Positions 44,192-52,335 of a DNA stretch of 64,000 bases are shown here, in pieces. The DNA is taken from NCBI RefSeq assembly GCF_002993975.1, contig NZ_POSO01000002.1:248232-312231 (forward strand), read 5' to 3'. A model generated the notes under the pieces. The model was given only the letters and a program-made list of their open reading frames with translations. It searched no databases and had not been told where the DNA came from. Within the stretch, counting starts at the first letter, position 1. The number at the start of each line of letters is the position of its first letter. The position numbers and the translations under genes were made by a program. The DNA comes from Apilactobacillus micheneri (GTDB lineage Bacteria; Bacillota; Bacilli; Lactobacillales; Lactobacillaceae).

Positions 44192-46421
44192 AGATATGAA
44201 AGACATGGATCACAGTAAGATGAATCATGAAAATATGGATTGCTGTGACAATAATCATAAGGACATGAAAAATTGTGATATGAAACATGATGATAAAGAA
44301 CATATGGATCATGATATGAATCACAATCACATGCACCATGACATGAGTAATATGGAACATAATCATGAAGGTCATGATATGAATCACATGGGACATATGG
44401 ATCACAACATGGATATGGGTAGCATGAACCATGATCATGGCCATATGATGATGAATCATGGTGGCCACATGATGGACATGGGAGATTTAAAAAAGAAGTT
44501 TTGGATTTCATTAATCCTAACAATTCCTATTATTCTAATGTCACCAATGATGGGGATGAAATTACCATTTCAATTAACTTTTAGTGGTTCTGATTTTATT
44601 GTTTTAATTTTAGGAAGTATTTTATTCTTCTACTGCAGTACACCATTTTTTAACGGTGCCAAGGGTGAAATGAAAAATAAAAAACCTGAAATGATGTCAC
44701 TAATTACCTTAGGAATTTCAGTTGCTTATATTTACAGTATTTACGCGGTGATTGCTAATGATATTTTACATGTGACTCCAATGGTTAATGATTTCTTTTG
44801 GGAGTTATCCACATTAATTGTGATTATGTTATTGGGCCACTGGATTGAAATGAATTCAGTGATGAATGCCGGTTCTGCAATTAACAAATTATCTAAATTA
44901 TTGCCTGATAACGCACATTTAATTACTGATAATGAAACTAAAAATGTTTCCACAAGTGAATTATCAGTTGGGGATTCAATTTTAATTCAAGCTGGGGAAA
45001 AGATTCCGGCTGATGGTACTATCTATGATGGTTCGACCGCAGTGAATGAATCATTAGTAACTGGTGAATCTAGAAGTGTTAACAAGAAGCCTTCAGATAA
45101 AGTTATCGGTGGTTCTGTAAATGGTGATGGCACGATTAAAGTTAAAATTTCTGGAACTGGGAATAGTGGTTATTTATCAAAAGTTATGAACATGGTGCAA
45201 GAAGCTCAATCAGCTAAATCAAAAACCGAAAATTTAGCTAATCAAGTTGCCAGTTACTTATTCTATGCCGCACTAGTAGTCGCAATTATTGCTTTCGTTG
45301 CTTGGTCCTTTATTAAAGGCGTTAGCTTCTCAATTCCAGTAACCGTAACCGTATTAATCATTGCATGTCCACATGCATTAGGCTTGGCAGTTCCTCTAAT
45401 CGTTTCTAGAACAACTTCCATTGCCGCTACTAATGGTTTATTAATTAGAAACAAAAATTCTTTAGAAAAAATCAATGATATTAAATACGCATTAATGGAT
45501 AAAACTGGAACTTTAACTGAAGGTAAATTCCAAGTTAATGGTTATGATCGTTTAGACAATAGTTACTCCAAAGATGATATTTTGCAGATTGCTGCTAGCG
45601 TTGAACAAAATTCCAATCATCCTTTAGCAACTGGCATTATGGAAACTGCTAAACAAAAAGAATTATCATTATCTGAAGTAAATAATGATAATCAAATTAC
45701 TGGATATGGAATGCGCGGAACTGTTAATAATCATGAATTTTTGGTTGTTTCAGCTGCTTATTTAGATGCCAATAATATTGATTATGATGCTAGTGCATCT
45801 AAACAATATTTAGAAAAAGGTAATTCACTAAGCTATGTGGTTGAAAACAACAATGTAATTGGTTTTGTTGCCGAAGGTGATTCAATCAAATCTGGCTCCA
45901 AAGCGATGATTCAATATCTACAAAGCCAAGGTATTACTCCAGTGATGTTAACTGGTGATAACGAAGCAGCTGCTAACAAAGTAGCTTCATTACTAGGAAT
46001 TACAGAAGTAAAAGCAAAATTACTTCCAGAAGATAAACAAAAGAATGTTACTAATTATCAAAAAGATGGCAAAGTAATGTTCATTGGTGATGGGATCAAT
46101 GATGCACCTAGTTTAACTCAATCTGATATGGGAATTGCAATTGGATCAGGAACTGACGTTGCCGTTGATTCAGCTGATGTGGTATTAGTTAATAGTAATC
46201 CATTAGATGTTGTTAACTTAGTTAAATTAGCTAAGAAAGCACATACTAAGATGATTCAAAACTTATGGTGGGGTGCTGGTTACAATATTGTAGCTTTACC
46301 ATTAGCTGCTGGAATCTTATCATTTGCTGGTATTATGCTAGATCCAATGGTTGGAGCTATTATCATGTCACTAAGTACAGTGATTGTTGCTTTGAATGCT
46401 TTAACTTTAAAAATTAAATAA
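44181..46421 (+). CDS. copB: CopB-type heavy-metal P1B ATPase
   Basis: Copper (possibly silver) export ATPase, 746 residues. The first 100 residues are a His/Met/Asp-rich metal-binding tail (many HxxM repeats). Six to eight membrane helices follow, with the CPH metal site IIACPHALGL that marks the CopB (P1B-3) subtype, A-domain TGES, phosphorylation site DKTGTLTEG, nucleotide HP motif (NHPLA) and hinge GDGINDAP. ATG 44181 follows TTAGGAGGTAAG. With copY it forms a minimal operon without copA or copZ. Confidence 0.95.
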   Translation: MSHKDMKDMDHSKMNHENMDCCDNNHKDMKNCDMKHDDKEHMDHDMNHNHMHHDMSNMEHNHEGHDMNHMGHMDHNMDMGSMNHDHGHMMMNHGGHMMDMGDLKKKFWISLILTIPIILMSPMMGMKLPFQLTFSGSDFIVLILGSILFFYCSTPFFNGAKGEMKNKKPEMMSLITLGISVAYIYSIYAVIANDILHVTPMVNDFFWELSTLIVIMLLGHWIEMNSVMNAGSAINKLSKLLPDNAHLITDNETKNVSTSELSVGDSILIQAGEKIPADGTIYDGSTAVNESLVTGESRSVNKKPSDKVIGGSVNGDGTIKVKISGTGNSGYLSKVMNMVQEAQSAKSKTENLANQVASYLFYAALVVAIIAFVAWSFIKGVSFSIPVTVTVLIIACPHALGLAVPLIVSRTTSIAATNGLLIRNKNSLEKINDIKYALMDKTGTLTEGKFQVNGYDRLDNSYSKDDILQIAASVEQNSNHPLATGIMETAKQKELSLSEVNNDNQITGYGMRGTVNNHEFLVVSAAYLDANNIDYDASASKQYLEKGNSLSYVVENNNVIGFVAEGDSIKSGSKAMIQYLQSQGITPVMLTGDNEAAANKVASLLGITEVKAKLLPEDKQKNVTNYQKDGKVMFIGDGINDAPSLTQSDMGIAIGSGTDVAVDSADVVLVNSNPLDVVNLVKLAKKAHTKMIQNLWWGAGYNIVALPLAAGILSFAGIMLDPMVGAIIMSLSTVIVALNALTLKIK

Positions 46422-46431
46422 TTAAAATAAT

Positions 46432-46472
46432 AAAAAGTAGTTAACCTTGATACAAGGGTAGCTACTTTTTTA
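46432..46472 (+). terminator. Terminator after copB
   Basis: AAAAAGTAGTTAACC...GGGTAGCTACTTTTTT imperfect stem. Confidence 0.75.
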
Positions 46473-46552
46473 TTTGCGTGTCTATTTATTTAAAAAATGG
46501 CTGAATTAATATATAATCGCAATTATGTTAAATAATAGAAAGGAATATTGAT

Positions 46553-46972
46553 GTGAAAAGATTAATATTTTCGGTTATTTTGATTTTTATACTGTTTATT
46601 TCATGGAATCATTATAAAAACAATGATTCCAATAATAATTTTCAATATGAAATTAATCAGGTAAAACAAGGTAATTTCAAAGAATTATTGGGATCAAAAA
46701 GCCAGGCCGACTTAAAAAATGAAGCAAGTGAATTAGGTGGAGCAGTTAATAGCCAATTTAAACAGGTAGAAAATAATTTTAATAAGAAAAATGAAGAAAA
46801 AGCTAAAACTAGAAGTAATGAAGAAAATAAAGGCTTTGATTCAGCGATTAACAATAAAAATTTCAATGTTAATAATGTTTCTGAAGAGTTCAAACAAGGT
46901 TATCAACAAGGATTAAAGCAATTGGAAGCATTAGCTAAGAAGTTACATTTGATTAAAGAAAATAATAATTAA
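46553..46972 (+). CDS. Membrane-anchored or secreted Asn/Lys-rich protein
   Basis: 139 residues from GTG 46553 (GAAAGGAAT upstream). N-terminal hydrophobic anchor (LIFSVILIFILFISW), then a charged helical region likely outside the cell with segments SQADLKNEASELGG, FNKKNEEKAKTRSNEENKG and SEEFKQGYQQGLKQLEALAK. No family recognised. Single gene between two terminators. Confidence 0.5.
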   Translation: MKRLIFSVILIFILFISWNHYKNNDSNNNFQYEINQVKQGNFKELLGSKSQADLKNEASELGGAVNSQFKQVENNFNKKNEEKAKTRSNEENKGFDSAINNKNFNVNNVSEEFKQGYQQGLKQLEALAKKLHLIKENNN

Positions 46973-46979
46973 ATAAATG

Positions 46980-47016
46980 AAAAAGGGCATTGTTATAATT
47001 AATAATGTCCTTTTTA
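46980..47016 (+). terminator. Intrinsic terminator
   Basis: AAAAAGGGCATT/AATGTCCTTTTT stem with one wobble pair. Confidence 0.8.
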
Positions 47017-47040
47017 AATTTGACTTTTATAAAATTATAA

Positions 47041-47076
47041 GTAACATATAAGTTACTTAAGTAATTTATATGTTAC
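47041..47076 (+). promoter_or_regulatory. Large palindrome upstream of the XRE-DUF3278 operon
   Basis: 36 bases: outer arms GTAACATATAA and TTATATGTTAC enclose the palindrome TTACTTAAGTAA. Two mismatches only. It ends 20 bases before the XRE start codon, a natural place for autoregulation. Confidence 0.7.
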
Positions 47077-47095
47077 CTAAGTGGGAGCGTGAAAT

Positions 47096-47287
47096 ATGAA
47101 TAATAAAGTAAAAATCATCAGAGTTTCTAAAGATATGCAACAAAAAGACTTAGCTTTAAAAGTAGGTATTTCCAGACAAACTTTAAGTTTGATTGAGAAG
47201 GGACAATATAATCCCTCTTTAAAGTTATGTGTGAATATTGCAGAAGCTTTAGACTCTGATCTAAATACATTATTTTGGAAGGTGTAA
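47096..47287 (+). CDS. Cro/CI-type XRE regulator
   Basis: 63-residue DNA-binding protein, helix-turn-helix only (KDLALKVGISRQTLSLIEKG). Similar short regulators (YgzD/YozG type) head membrane-protein operons in lactobacilli. ATG 47096 has GTGGGAGCGTG upstream. It heads an eight-gene operon and overlaps nothing; the next start is three bases after its stop. Probably binds the palindrome at 47041-47076. Confidence 0.85.
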   Translation: MNNKVKIIRVSKDMQQKDLALKVGISRQTLSLIEKGQYNPSLKLCVNIAEALDSDLNTLFWKV

Positions 47288-47289
47288 GA

Positions 47290-47829
47290 ATGAAGAAACA
47301 AAAGGAATCATTTTATGTAAAATTTATAAAATATTTATATAATATCAATGATAATTTTGATGAATATAAAAGGTCAGAAGTAAATAGGATTGGTAATAAT
47401 GCATTTATGTTTTTAATAGTATATTTTTGGTTAGAAACCATGTCCTTTGTTGTATTAGTATTTTCTTCATTCGATTTAACAGATATGTTATCAATAATAT
47501 TCTTTTCAAATGCGTTAATATTGTTCATTATAATGTCTTACATATCTTTTAGCATTTATAAATTAAAATTAGATCATATAGATGCATATGATGATATGGA
47601 TTACCATTTAAAATTAAAAAAATTAAAAAGAAAAAGTATTTTTATGTCATTAATATTTTTTATTATTGAACGTTTATCAACATTTTACCTAGATTATTCT
47701 TACAATACTGATAACTTGTCATTAATCCAATTAATTTTTTCTCCGAGAGCAAATATAAATTGGTTTATAGGAGCTGTGTCTGTAGGATTTATTTATTATT
47801 TTAGAACTAAGTCAAAAATTAACAAATAA
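47290..47829 (+). CDS. DUF3278-family membrane protein (copy 1)
   Basis: 179 residues from ATG 47290, with GGAAGGTG upstream. Pattern DEYKRSEVNRIGNNAFMFL is typical of DUF3278 proteins of Lactobacillaceae. About four helices (FLIVYFWLETMSFVVLVFSS, IIFFSNALILFIIMSY, IFMSLIFFIIERLSTFY, WFIGAVSVGFIYYF) with an acidic loop (LDHIDAYDDMDYH) between. Function unknown; DUF3278 genes usually travel with XRE regulators. Confidence 0.75.
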   Translation: MKKQKESFYVKFIKYLYNINDNFDEYKRSEVNRIGNNAFMFLIVYFWLETMSFVVLVFSSFDLTDMLSIIFFSNALILFIIMSYISFSIYKLKLDHIDAYDDMDYHLKLKKLKRKSIFMSLIFFIIERLSTFYLDYSYNTDNLSLIQLIFSPRANINWFIGAVSVGFIYYFRTKSKINK

Positions 47830-47851
47830 ATTTTAAATAGAAGGTGTAAAA

Positions 47852-48388
47852 ATGAATAAACAAAAGGAATCCTTATACATAAAAATAATAAAACATGTTT
47901 ATGGTATACAGGGATATTTCGATGAATATAAAAAACAAGAAGTAAATAGAATAGGTAATAATGCTTTCTTAATATTGTTTTCTTTATTTTGGATAGAACT
48001 CTTAGCAACAAGTTTTGCTTCATTACGTGTTGATTCTGATCTAATATTAGAAATTTTGATTTGTAGTAATTTATTGATATTTTTTGTAATTCTTTGGTAT
48101 TTAGCCATTGCGGTTTCTAGGCTTAACTTGGATCAAGTGGAAGCTTATGATGATAATGATTTTCATCTGAAACTAAAAATAGCTAAAAAGAAAGCTATTT
48201 TTACATTCTTTTTAGATTTTATAATACCACGTATTTTCTTTTTTATTTTTGATTTGTTAGACAAAGACAATGAATTAAGCATTTGGCAAAACATTATTTC
48301 ACCTAAAGAAAATATTGTTTGGGGAATAGGTGCTATTTTTATGGGGTTTACTACTTACCTTATTTTAAAATCAAGAATTAAAAAATAA
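47852..48388 (+). CDS. DUF3278-family membrane protein (copy 2)
   Basis: 178-residue tandem paralogue of copy 1: DEYKKQEVNRIGNNAFLILF, LDQVEAYDDNDFHLKLKIAK, four predicted helices. GAAGGTG before ATG 47852; 22 bases after copy 1. The two copies keep the same helix order, so they may form a heteromer. Function unknown. Confidence 0.75.
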   Translation: MNKQKESLYIKIIKHVYGIQGYFDEYKKQEVNRIGNNAFLILFSLFWIELLATSFASLRVDSDLILEILICSNLLIFFVILWYLAIAVSRLNLDQVEAYDDNDFHLKLKIAKKKAIFTFFLDFIIPRIFFFIFDLLDKDNELSIWQNIISPKENIVWGIGAIFMGFTTYLILKSRIKK

Positions 48389-48410
48389 ATTTAGTTATAG
48401 AGGTGACTTC

Positions 48411-48707
48411 ATGAATAAAGAAAATTCATTAAAAAAATTAGGTGCTTTAAATATATTATATATTACTGTATTTATATTAGGATCATTAGATATTATATTT
48501 TTATTCAAAATCAATTCTCAAAATTTTGTAATGTTTTTTCTTCTTATTATCGGAATTATTAATTCACAAAGCAGATATTTTAAAAATAAAAAGGAAATAA
48601 AAAATGGGAAAATTAATCTTAATAAGAAAATTAATATTTCTATTGTTATTGTTTCTATTTTTGTCTTTTGTTTATTAATTATTAATCTAATCTATATATT
48701 AAATTAA
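48411..48707 (+). CDS. Three-helix membrane protein of the DUF3278 operon
   Basis: 98 residues. Helices ALNILYITVFILGSLDIIFLF, FVMFFLLIIGIIN and ISIVIVSIFVFCLLIINLIY with a basic loop (FKNKKEIKNGKINLNKKIN). GAGGTGAC upstream; 22 bases after the previous gene. No family recognised. Confidence 0.6.
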   Translation: MNKENSLKKLGALNILYITVFILGSLDIIFLFKINSQNFVMFFLLIIGIINSQSRYFKNKKEIKNGKINLNKKINISIVIVSIFVFCLLIINLIYILN

Positions 48708-48735
48708 ATTTTATTATTCTTAGGAGTCAAAAATT

Positions 48736-49014
48736 ATGAATGAAAAACATTTATTAAATAAATTAAATTTAGTAATGATAACAGCAATTATATCTTTAAC
48801 AATATCTTTATTCTTCGTAATGTTTTTACAAAAAATCTCTTATGCAATGGGGATTATGGCACTTATCTTATTAATAATAAGATACTTTATATATAGATAT
48901 AATATAAAATCCAATAAGTATATTATAAATACTAATAAAAACATGAATCGCATATTTATATATAGTTTGATAATGCCATTTTTATTTATGTTATTAAGTT
49001 ATATCCCTAGTTAG
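48736..49014 (+). CDS. Membrane protein of the DUF3278 operon
   Basis: 92 residues, about three helices (LVMITAIISLTISLFFVMF, MGIMALILLIIRYFIY, IFIYSLIMPFLFMLLSY) and a Lys/Asn-rich loop. TAGGAGTC upstream of ATG 48736. No family recognised. Same general layout as the gene before it. Confidence 0.6.
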   Translation: MNEKHLLNKLNLVMITAIISLTISLFFVMFLQKISYAMGIMALILLIIRYFIYRYNIKSNKYIINTNKNMNRIFIYSLIMPFLFMLLSYIPS

Positions 49015-49023
49015 GAGGATTAA

Positions 49024-49320
49024 ATGAAAAATTATTTAAAGAAAGCTTTTAGTGCAAAAGAATTAACAAAGACTATTAGTTATATGTTTTCTCTCATTTG
49101 TATTTTTTGGCTAGGTAATAATATTGATGAAATAATGAAATATAATATTATCAAAATAACAGAACTTATAGGTATTTTTATATTTATTAATATAATAGGT
49201 ATTTTTAAAGTTAAGTATTTAGATAAAGTAAATTATAAGAAATATTACGTTATTTTTAATTTGTTTTTATTAGCTTTTGAAATTTTATTTGTTATTTATA
49301 TAATGAATTATAATTTTTAA
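49024..49320 (+). CDS. Membrane protein of the DUF3278 operon
   Basis: 98 residues; helices at about 15-33, 45-60 and 77-95 (LFLLAFEILFVIYIM). TTAGGAGGATT upstream, nine bases after the previous stop. No family recognised. Confidence 0.6.
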   Translation: MKNYLKKAFSAKELTKTISYMFSLICIFWLGNNIDEIMKYNIIKITELIGIFIFINIIGIFKVKYLDKVNYKKYYVIFNLFLLAFEILFVIYIMNYNF

Positions 49321-49332
49321 AGAGGTGAGATA

Positions 49333-49578
49333 ATGAAAATTAACAGTAAAAAGTTTGGAGATCTTCTATGCTGTTTATTACTCATAGTATTCGTTTTTAA
49401 TGCAAGTAAATTAAATATGCTTGGTGTTATTTTAGCTATGATTGTAATGATATTGCCGATTTCTATTAAGAAAGTAATTATTGATTTTAAAGACAGCAAA
49501 AAGCTATACATAATATTTAATGTAATTGTTTCTATTATTGTAATTGCTTCTTACGCTTGCATTTTTATTATCAAATAG
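49333..49578 (+). CDS. Membrane protein of the DUF3278 operon
   Basis: 81 residues, three short helices (LLCCLLLIVFVFNAS, LGVILAMIVMILPISI, IVSIIVIASYACIFII). AGAGGTGAG upstream, 12 bases after the previous gene. No family recognised. Confidence 0.6.
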   Translation: MKINSKKFGDLLCCLLLIVFVFNASKLNMLGVILAMIVMILPISIKKVIIDFKDSKKLYIIFNVIVSIIVIASYACIFIIK

Positions 49579-49616
49579 TAATATAATTAATTTATAGGCT
49601 AAGAAGGTGTATTGTT

Positions 49617-49802
49617 ATGATTTACATAATTGGTTATATGGCTACATTAGTGGGATTGTTGATGCTAATTACTAGATGGAATCATTTTTTTGGCAAGCTT
49701 AGCAAACTAGAAAAATTTGCATACATTATCATATGCTTAGGAATCTTAATTCCTCTAGTATATGGTTTTGTTATGGGAATAATTACCAATTTAAAACTAT
49801 AA
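49617..49802 (+). CDS. Last membrane protein of the DUF3278 operon
   Basis: 61 residues, two helices (MIYIIGYMATLVGLLMLIT and FAYIIICLGILIPLVYGFVM). AAGAAGGTG upstream. Followed by a strong terminator that closes the operon. No family recognised. Confidence 0.55.
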   Translation: MIYIIGYMATLVGLLMLITRWNHFFGKLSKLEKFAYIIICLGILIPLVYGFVMGIITNLKL

Positions 49803-49806
49803 TAAC

Positions 49807-49843
49807 AAAAGGGTCGCTAACAGTTAGTTAGCGACCCTTTTTA
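49807..49843. terminator. Bidirectional terminator closing the DUF3278 operon
   Basis: AAAAGGGTCGCTAAC/GTTAGCGACCCTTTT-type stem, also serving the convergent pectate lyase gene. Confidence 0.9.
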
Positions 49844-49849
49844 TAAATA

Positions 49850-50959
49850 TTATTTAACACCGGCATCTTTCTTAATAGTCTTAATTAAATTGTGTGATGT
49901 AATTAAATGATATTTATATGGAATCTTAAGGCTTTTTGCATTGCTTTTAGCACTTGTCCCAATGGTATTTCTAAATGTATTATGTCTAGTTACAAATTTA
50001 TATTCATCATTTTTACTATCTAGACCAACATTTTGGCTGTTATTGGTTTTATAGAAATAATTGTGTTCAGATAATACATTACTGCCACTGCCAATTTGCA
50101 TAGCGTTATATTGATTTTGTGAATAACCTTGTGCATTTTGACCGGTAGGGTTGGTACTATTATCAAAATAGTTATTGTAAGCATGAACATAGCCTCTAAG
50201 TAATGGACGTCCCTTTAAGTTAGGACCAAACCAATTATTGCTTAAAGTGACATGTAATTTGTTTGTTGCCATATATGAATCATTTTTATTTGCACCGACT
50301 AATAATGGCAATCTTTCAGATGCTAAATCATGCCAATCGCCAACCCAATTCCATTTAGGATCAGGGTTCATATTTAACCATTTATTTGAAAACCAAAAAT
50401 GATTATGATCAACAGTTACTTTATCGGAAGATAATGAAATTGAGAATAAATCATCGGGGATATCGTGAAAATCATTATTTTTAATAAGGGCATTATTTAC
50501 ACGACGTAGTGAAACTCCTAAATAGTTTACGCCAACGCCACCAACATTAATTTGATCATTATTTAATTTTTGTAAGTCACTAATATTACCATAGAAATTA
50601 ATATTTTTAATGACTACATTATTAATACTTTGATTTGCGGGTAATAATTCACCGTCAACTTTTAATTGAATATTCACTAATGCAGGCTTGCTGCCCTTTA
50701 ATCCTTCAATTGTTAAATTGTCCCAACTCTTATCAGCAAAAGTATAAGTCTTTGGAACATTTCCACCATTGATGGTTCCATCGACAATGATATGATGTTG
50801 CTTATTTTTAATAGCATCATTTAATTGTTGAACATTTTTAACAATCGTCGCTTTTTGAGTAGAACCTTTAGCATTAGAAAATCCAGCAGCATTCGTAATG
50901 TTGAAAGTTATTAACAACATAAAAATAAATGTTGAGACCGCAACAAATAATTTTTTCAT
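49850..50959 (-). CDS. Secreted pectate lyase family protein (PL1)
   Basis: 369 residues with a signal peptide (cleavage near TNAAG, residue 24-26). Parallel beta-helix pattern of PL1 lyases: VDGTINGGNVPKTYTF, NNVVIKNINFYG, NNDFHDIPDDLFSIS, KVTVDHNHFWFSNKWLNMN, HVTLSNNWFGPNLKGRPLLR and GYVHAYNNYFDN. The calcium and arginine sites cannot be confirmed without alignment. Cleaving plant pectin would fit a flower or fruit habitat. ATG 50959 has AAAGAAATG. Single gene; uncommon in this bacterial family as far as I know. Confidence 0.82.
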   Translation of the reverse strand: MKKLFVAVSTFIFMLLITFNITNAAGFSNAKGSTQKATIVKNVQQLNDAIKNKQHHIIVDGTINGGNVPKTYTFADKSWDNLTIEGLKGSKPALVNIQLKVDGELLPANQSINNVVIKNINFYGNISDLQKLNNDQINVGGVGVNYLGVSLRRVNNALIKNNDFHDIPDDLFSISLSSDKVTVDHNHFWFSNKWLNMNPDPKWNWVGDWHDLASERLPLLVGANKNDSYMATNKLHVTLSNNWFGPNLKGRPLLRGYVHAYNNYFDNSTNPTGQNAQGYSQNQYNAMQIGSGSNVLSEHNYFYKTNNSQNVGLDSKNDEYKFVTRHNTFRNTIGTSAKSNAKSLKIPYKYHLITSHNLIKTIKKDAGVK

Positions 50960-51065
50960 AAAATCATTTCTTTCCTAAAATATTAGTATTATTATATTAA
51001 ATAATAACAGGTTAATTATAAAAAGTAGAATTAAATGTTTAACCTTAAGGAAGGTGTTCACAATA

Positions 51066-51335
51066 ATGAGATATGATGATTGTAATAGCTATGAAGATGC
51101 ATATAGTAAAATGAAACAAGGATTTAATAGAAAGCCTACTGATTACGAAAAAGGGATGCAAAAAGCTATAATGGATCAAAATACATTCCTATACATAAAA
51201 GATCGTAAAATTATGTCCAAAATTTATACTGCAGGAATTAGTAATAAAAGCTTTTTAAGAAAACTATTTAATAAACCATATAGTGAAGAATATGAAGCAG
51301 GGTATAGTAAAGGACTTTCGATGTTTGAAAAATAA
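51066..51335 (+). CDS. Hypothetical 89-residue protein
   Basis: Soluble, with charged and aromatic residues (MRYDDCNSYEDAYSKMKQGF, EEYEAGYSKGLSMFEK). AAGGAAGG lies about 11 bases before ATG 51066. No family recognised. Strong terminator follows. Confidence 0.5.
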   Translation: MRYDDCNSYEDAYSKMKQGFNRKPTDYEKGMQKAIMDQNTFLYIKDRKIMSKIYTAGISNKSFLRKLFNKPYSEEYEAGYSKGLSMFEK

Positions 51336-51345
51336 TTTATATATT

Positions 51346-51379
51346 AAAAAGAGTGTCTATTTTATAGACACTCTTTTTT
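51346..51379. terminator. Bidirectional terminator
   Basis: AAAAAGAGTGTCTAT/ATAGACACTCTTTTT stem; the yjdF stop codon touches it. Confidence 0.9.
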
Positions 51380-51803
51380 AATGGCCTTTATGCTTTTGAA
51401 TCTTTTTTCTTTGTTTTAATTTAAACAAATCCTGTTTTTCTTTTTTAGCATAGAAGCGTTTGTTATTTTTAATACTTTCTTTTTTTAAATGAATTTGTTT
51501 TTTCAATGCATTTTGGGCTTTGGTACCAATACTTCTCTTTGATTCTTTTTTACTAATTCTTTGAAGCCTTTTTGGATTTATTCTTTTACTGTATTTATTA
51601 AAAGAATAATCTTTCTCTGCATGAAAATTGAACTTATACCATTTATTCAGTATTAAACTTTCAATAAGTGGCATTTTAGGTACAGATGAACCCAACGTTA
51701 ATTGGGCAACCTCATAATATTTATCATATTTTCTTTCTATTATGATTTTGTAAAATGGATCATCAAAAATAACTAGGGTTCTATTTTGAACTAAATTTTG
51801 CAT
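51378..51803 (-). CDS. yjdF: YjdF (DUF2992) family protein
   Basis: 141 residues from ATG 51803; AAGGAGG is 11 bases upstream. N-terminal beta-rich half (LVIFDDPFYKIIIERKYDK, VAQLTLGSSVPK) and a long, extremely basic C-terminal helix (NPKRLQRISKKESKRSIGTK, FKLKQRKKIQKHKGH), the layout of YjdF proteins. Function unknown; in other Firmicutes such genes follow the yjdF riboswitch, which senses azaaromatic compounds. The leader here fits this. An apparent longer ORF to 51938 is riboswitch sequence. Confidence 0.85.
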   Translation of the reverse strand: MQNLVQNRTLVIFDDPFYKIIIERKYDKYYEVAQLTLGSSVPKMPLIESLILNKWYKFNFHAEKDYSFNKYSKRINPKRLQRISKKESKRSIGTKAQNALKKQIHLKKESIKNNKRFYAKKEKQDLFKLKQRKKIQKHKGH

Positions 51804-51814
51804 AACACTTATTA

Positions 51815-51920
51815 CCTCCTTAAAAATATCGAAAGATGGACATCCAAGGAGGAGGGATACTGATAATGAAGTAATATTCATTATGTTCGGACTACCAACC
51901 GAAACTGTGTTTTTACTTTC
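51815..51920 (-). promoter_or_regulatory. Probable yjdF riboswitch with anti-Shine-Dalgarno
   Basis: Minus-strand leader AAAACACAGTTTCGGTTGGT followed by AGTCCGAAC, a compact paired region (GTTTCGG/CCGAAC). A hairpin ATCC-CTCCTCCTT-GGAT (51841-51858) shows CCTCCTT in its loop, the exact complement of the ribosome site AAGGAGG (51815-51821). Translation control by hiding the ribosome site is likely. Aptamer call from context and layout. Confidence 0.7.
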
Positions 51921-52035
51921 TATAGTTAATATTATCAAATTTTTTGTAGATATTTAACCTAAATTTTATTAAAAAATTACTTCATTATTTTCAATTTTTT
52001 GTTATAATTATTTTCAAATTAGGAGGTAGTTTAAT

Positions 52036-52203
52036 ATGAACAATAAAGAAATTGCATTAGAACTTACCAAAGAATTCTTTAATCATGCTAGTTTAGATCC
52101 ACAAGATGGTAAAACTTATCTAGAAGCATTCAATGAAGCATACACATTAATTTACAATAATGTTTGCACTGCTGAAGCAAACAATACAAAATCAAAAATT
52201 TAA
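52036..52203 (+). CDS. 55-residue acidic protein
   Basis: From ATG 52036 with AGGAGGTAG upstream: MNNKEIALELTKEFFNHASL then DPQDGKTYLEAFNEAYTLIY. Soluble, helical, and followed by its own terminator. No family recognised with certainty; small helical proteins of this style (one copy per genome) are common in lactobacilli. Confidence 0.6.
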   Translation: MNNKEIALELTKEFFNHASLDPQDGKTYLEAFNEAYTLIYNNVCTAEANNTKSKI

Positions 52204-52208
52204 TTACT

Positions 52209-52242
52209 AAAAAATGCTTAGAAGAATTTTCTAAGCATTTTT
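52209..52242 (+). terminator. Intrinsic terminator
   Basis: AAATGCTTAGAA/TTCTAAGCATTT stem followed by TTATTTTTT. Confidence 0.85.
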
Positions 52243-52296
52243 ATTTTTTCTACACATTTAATAAAATAGCGATAGAATAGAAGTAGGAGGTGAAGT

Positions 52297-52332
52297 ATGC
52301 ACTCTTACATTTTAAGTAAGATTACATATTAA
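52297..52332 (+). CDS. 11-codon upstream ORF of lysozyme copy 2
   Basis: MHSYILSKITY, from ATG 52297 with TAGGAGGTGAAG directly upstream. It stops three bases before the lysozyme ATG at 52336, which has no ribosome site of its own. Translation of the lysozyme would therefore depend on this small ORF. Confidence 0.5.
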   Translation: MHSYILSKITY

Positions 52333-52335
52333 AAT

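Noticed and set aside
44109-44523. His/Tyr-rich minus-strand ORFs opposite the start of copB
   Set aside because: They mirror the repeated HxM codons of the CopB metal-binding tail; the repetitive composition is a by-product.
51804-51938. N-terminal extension of yjdF
   Set aside because: The 45 extra codons lie in the riboswitch and its hairpin; the ribosome site is just before ATG 51803.
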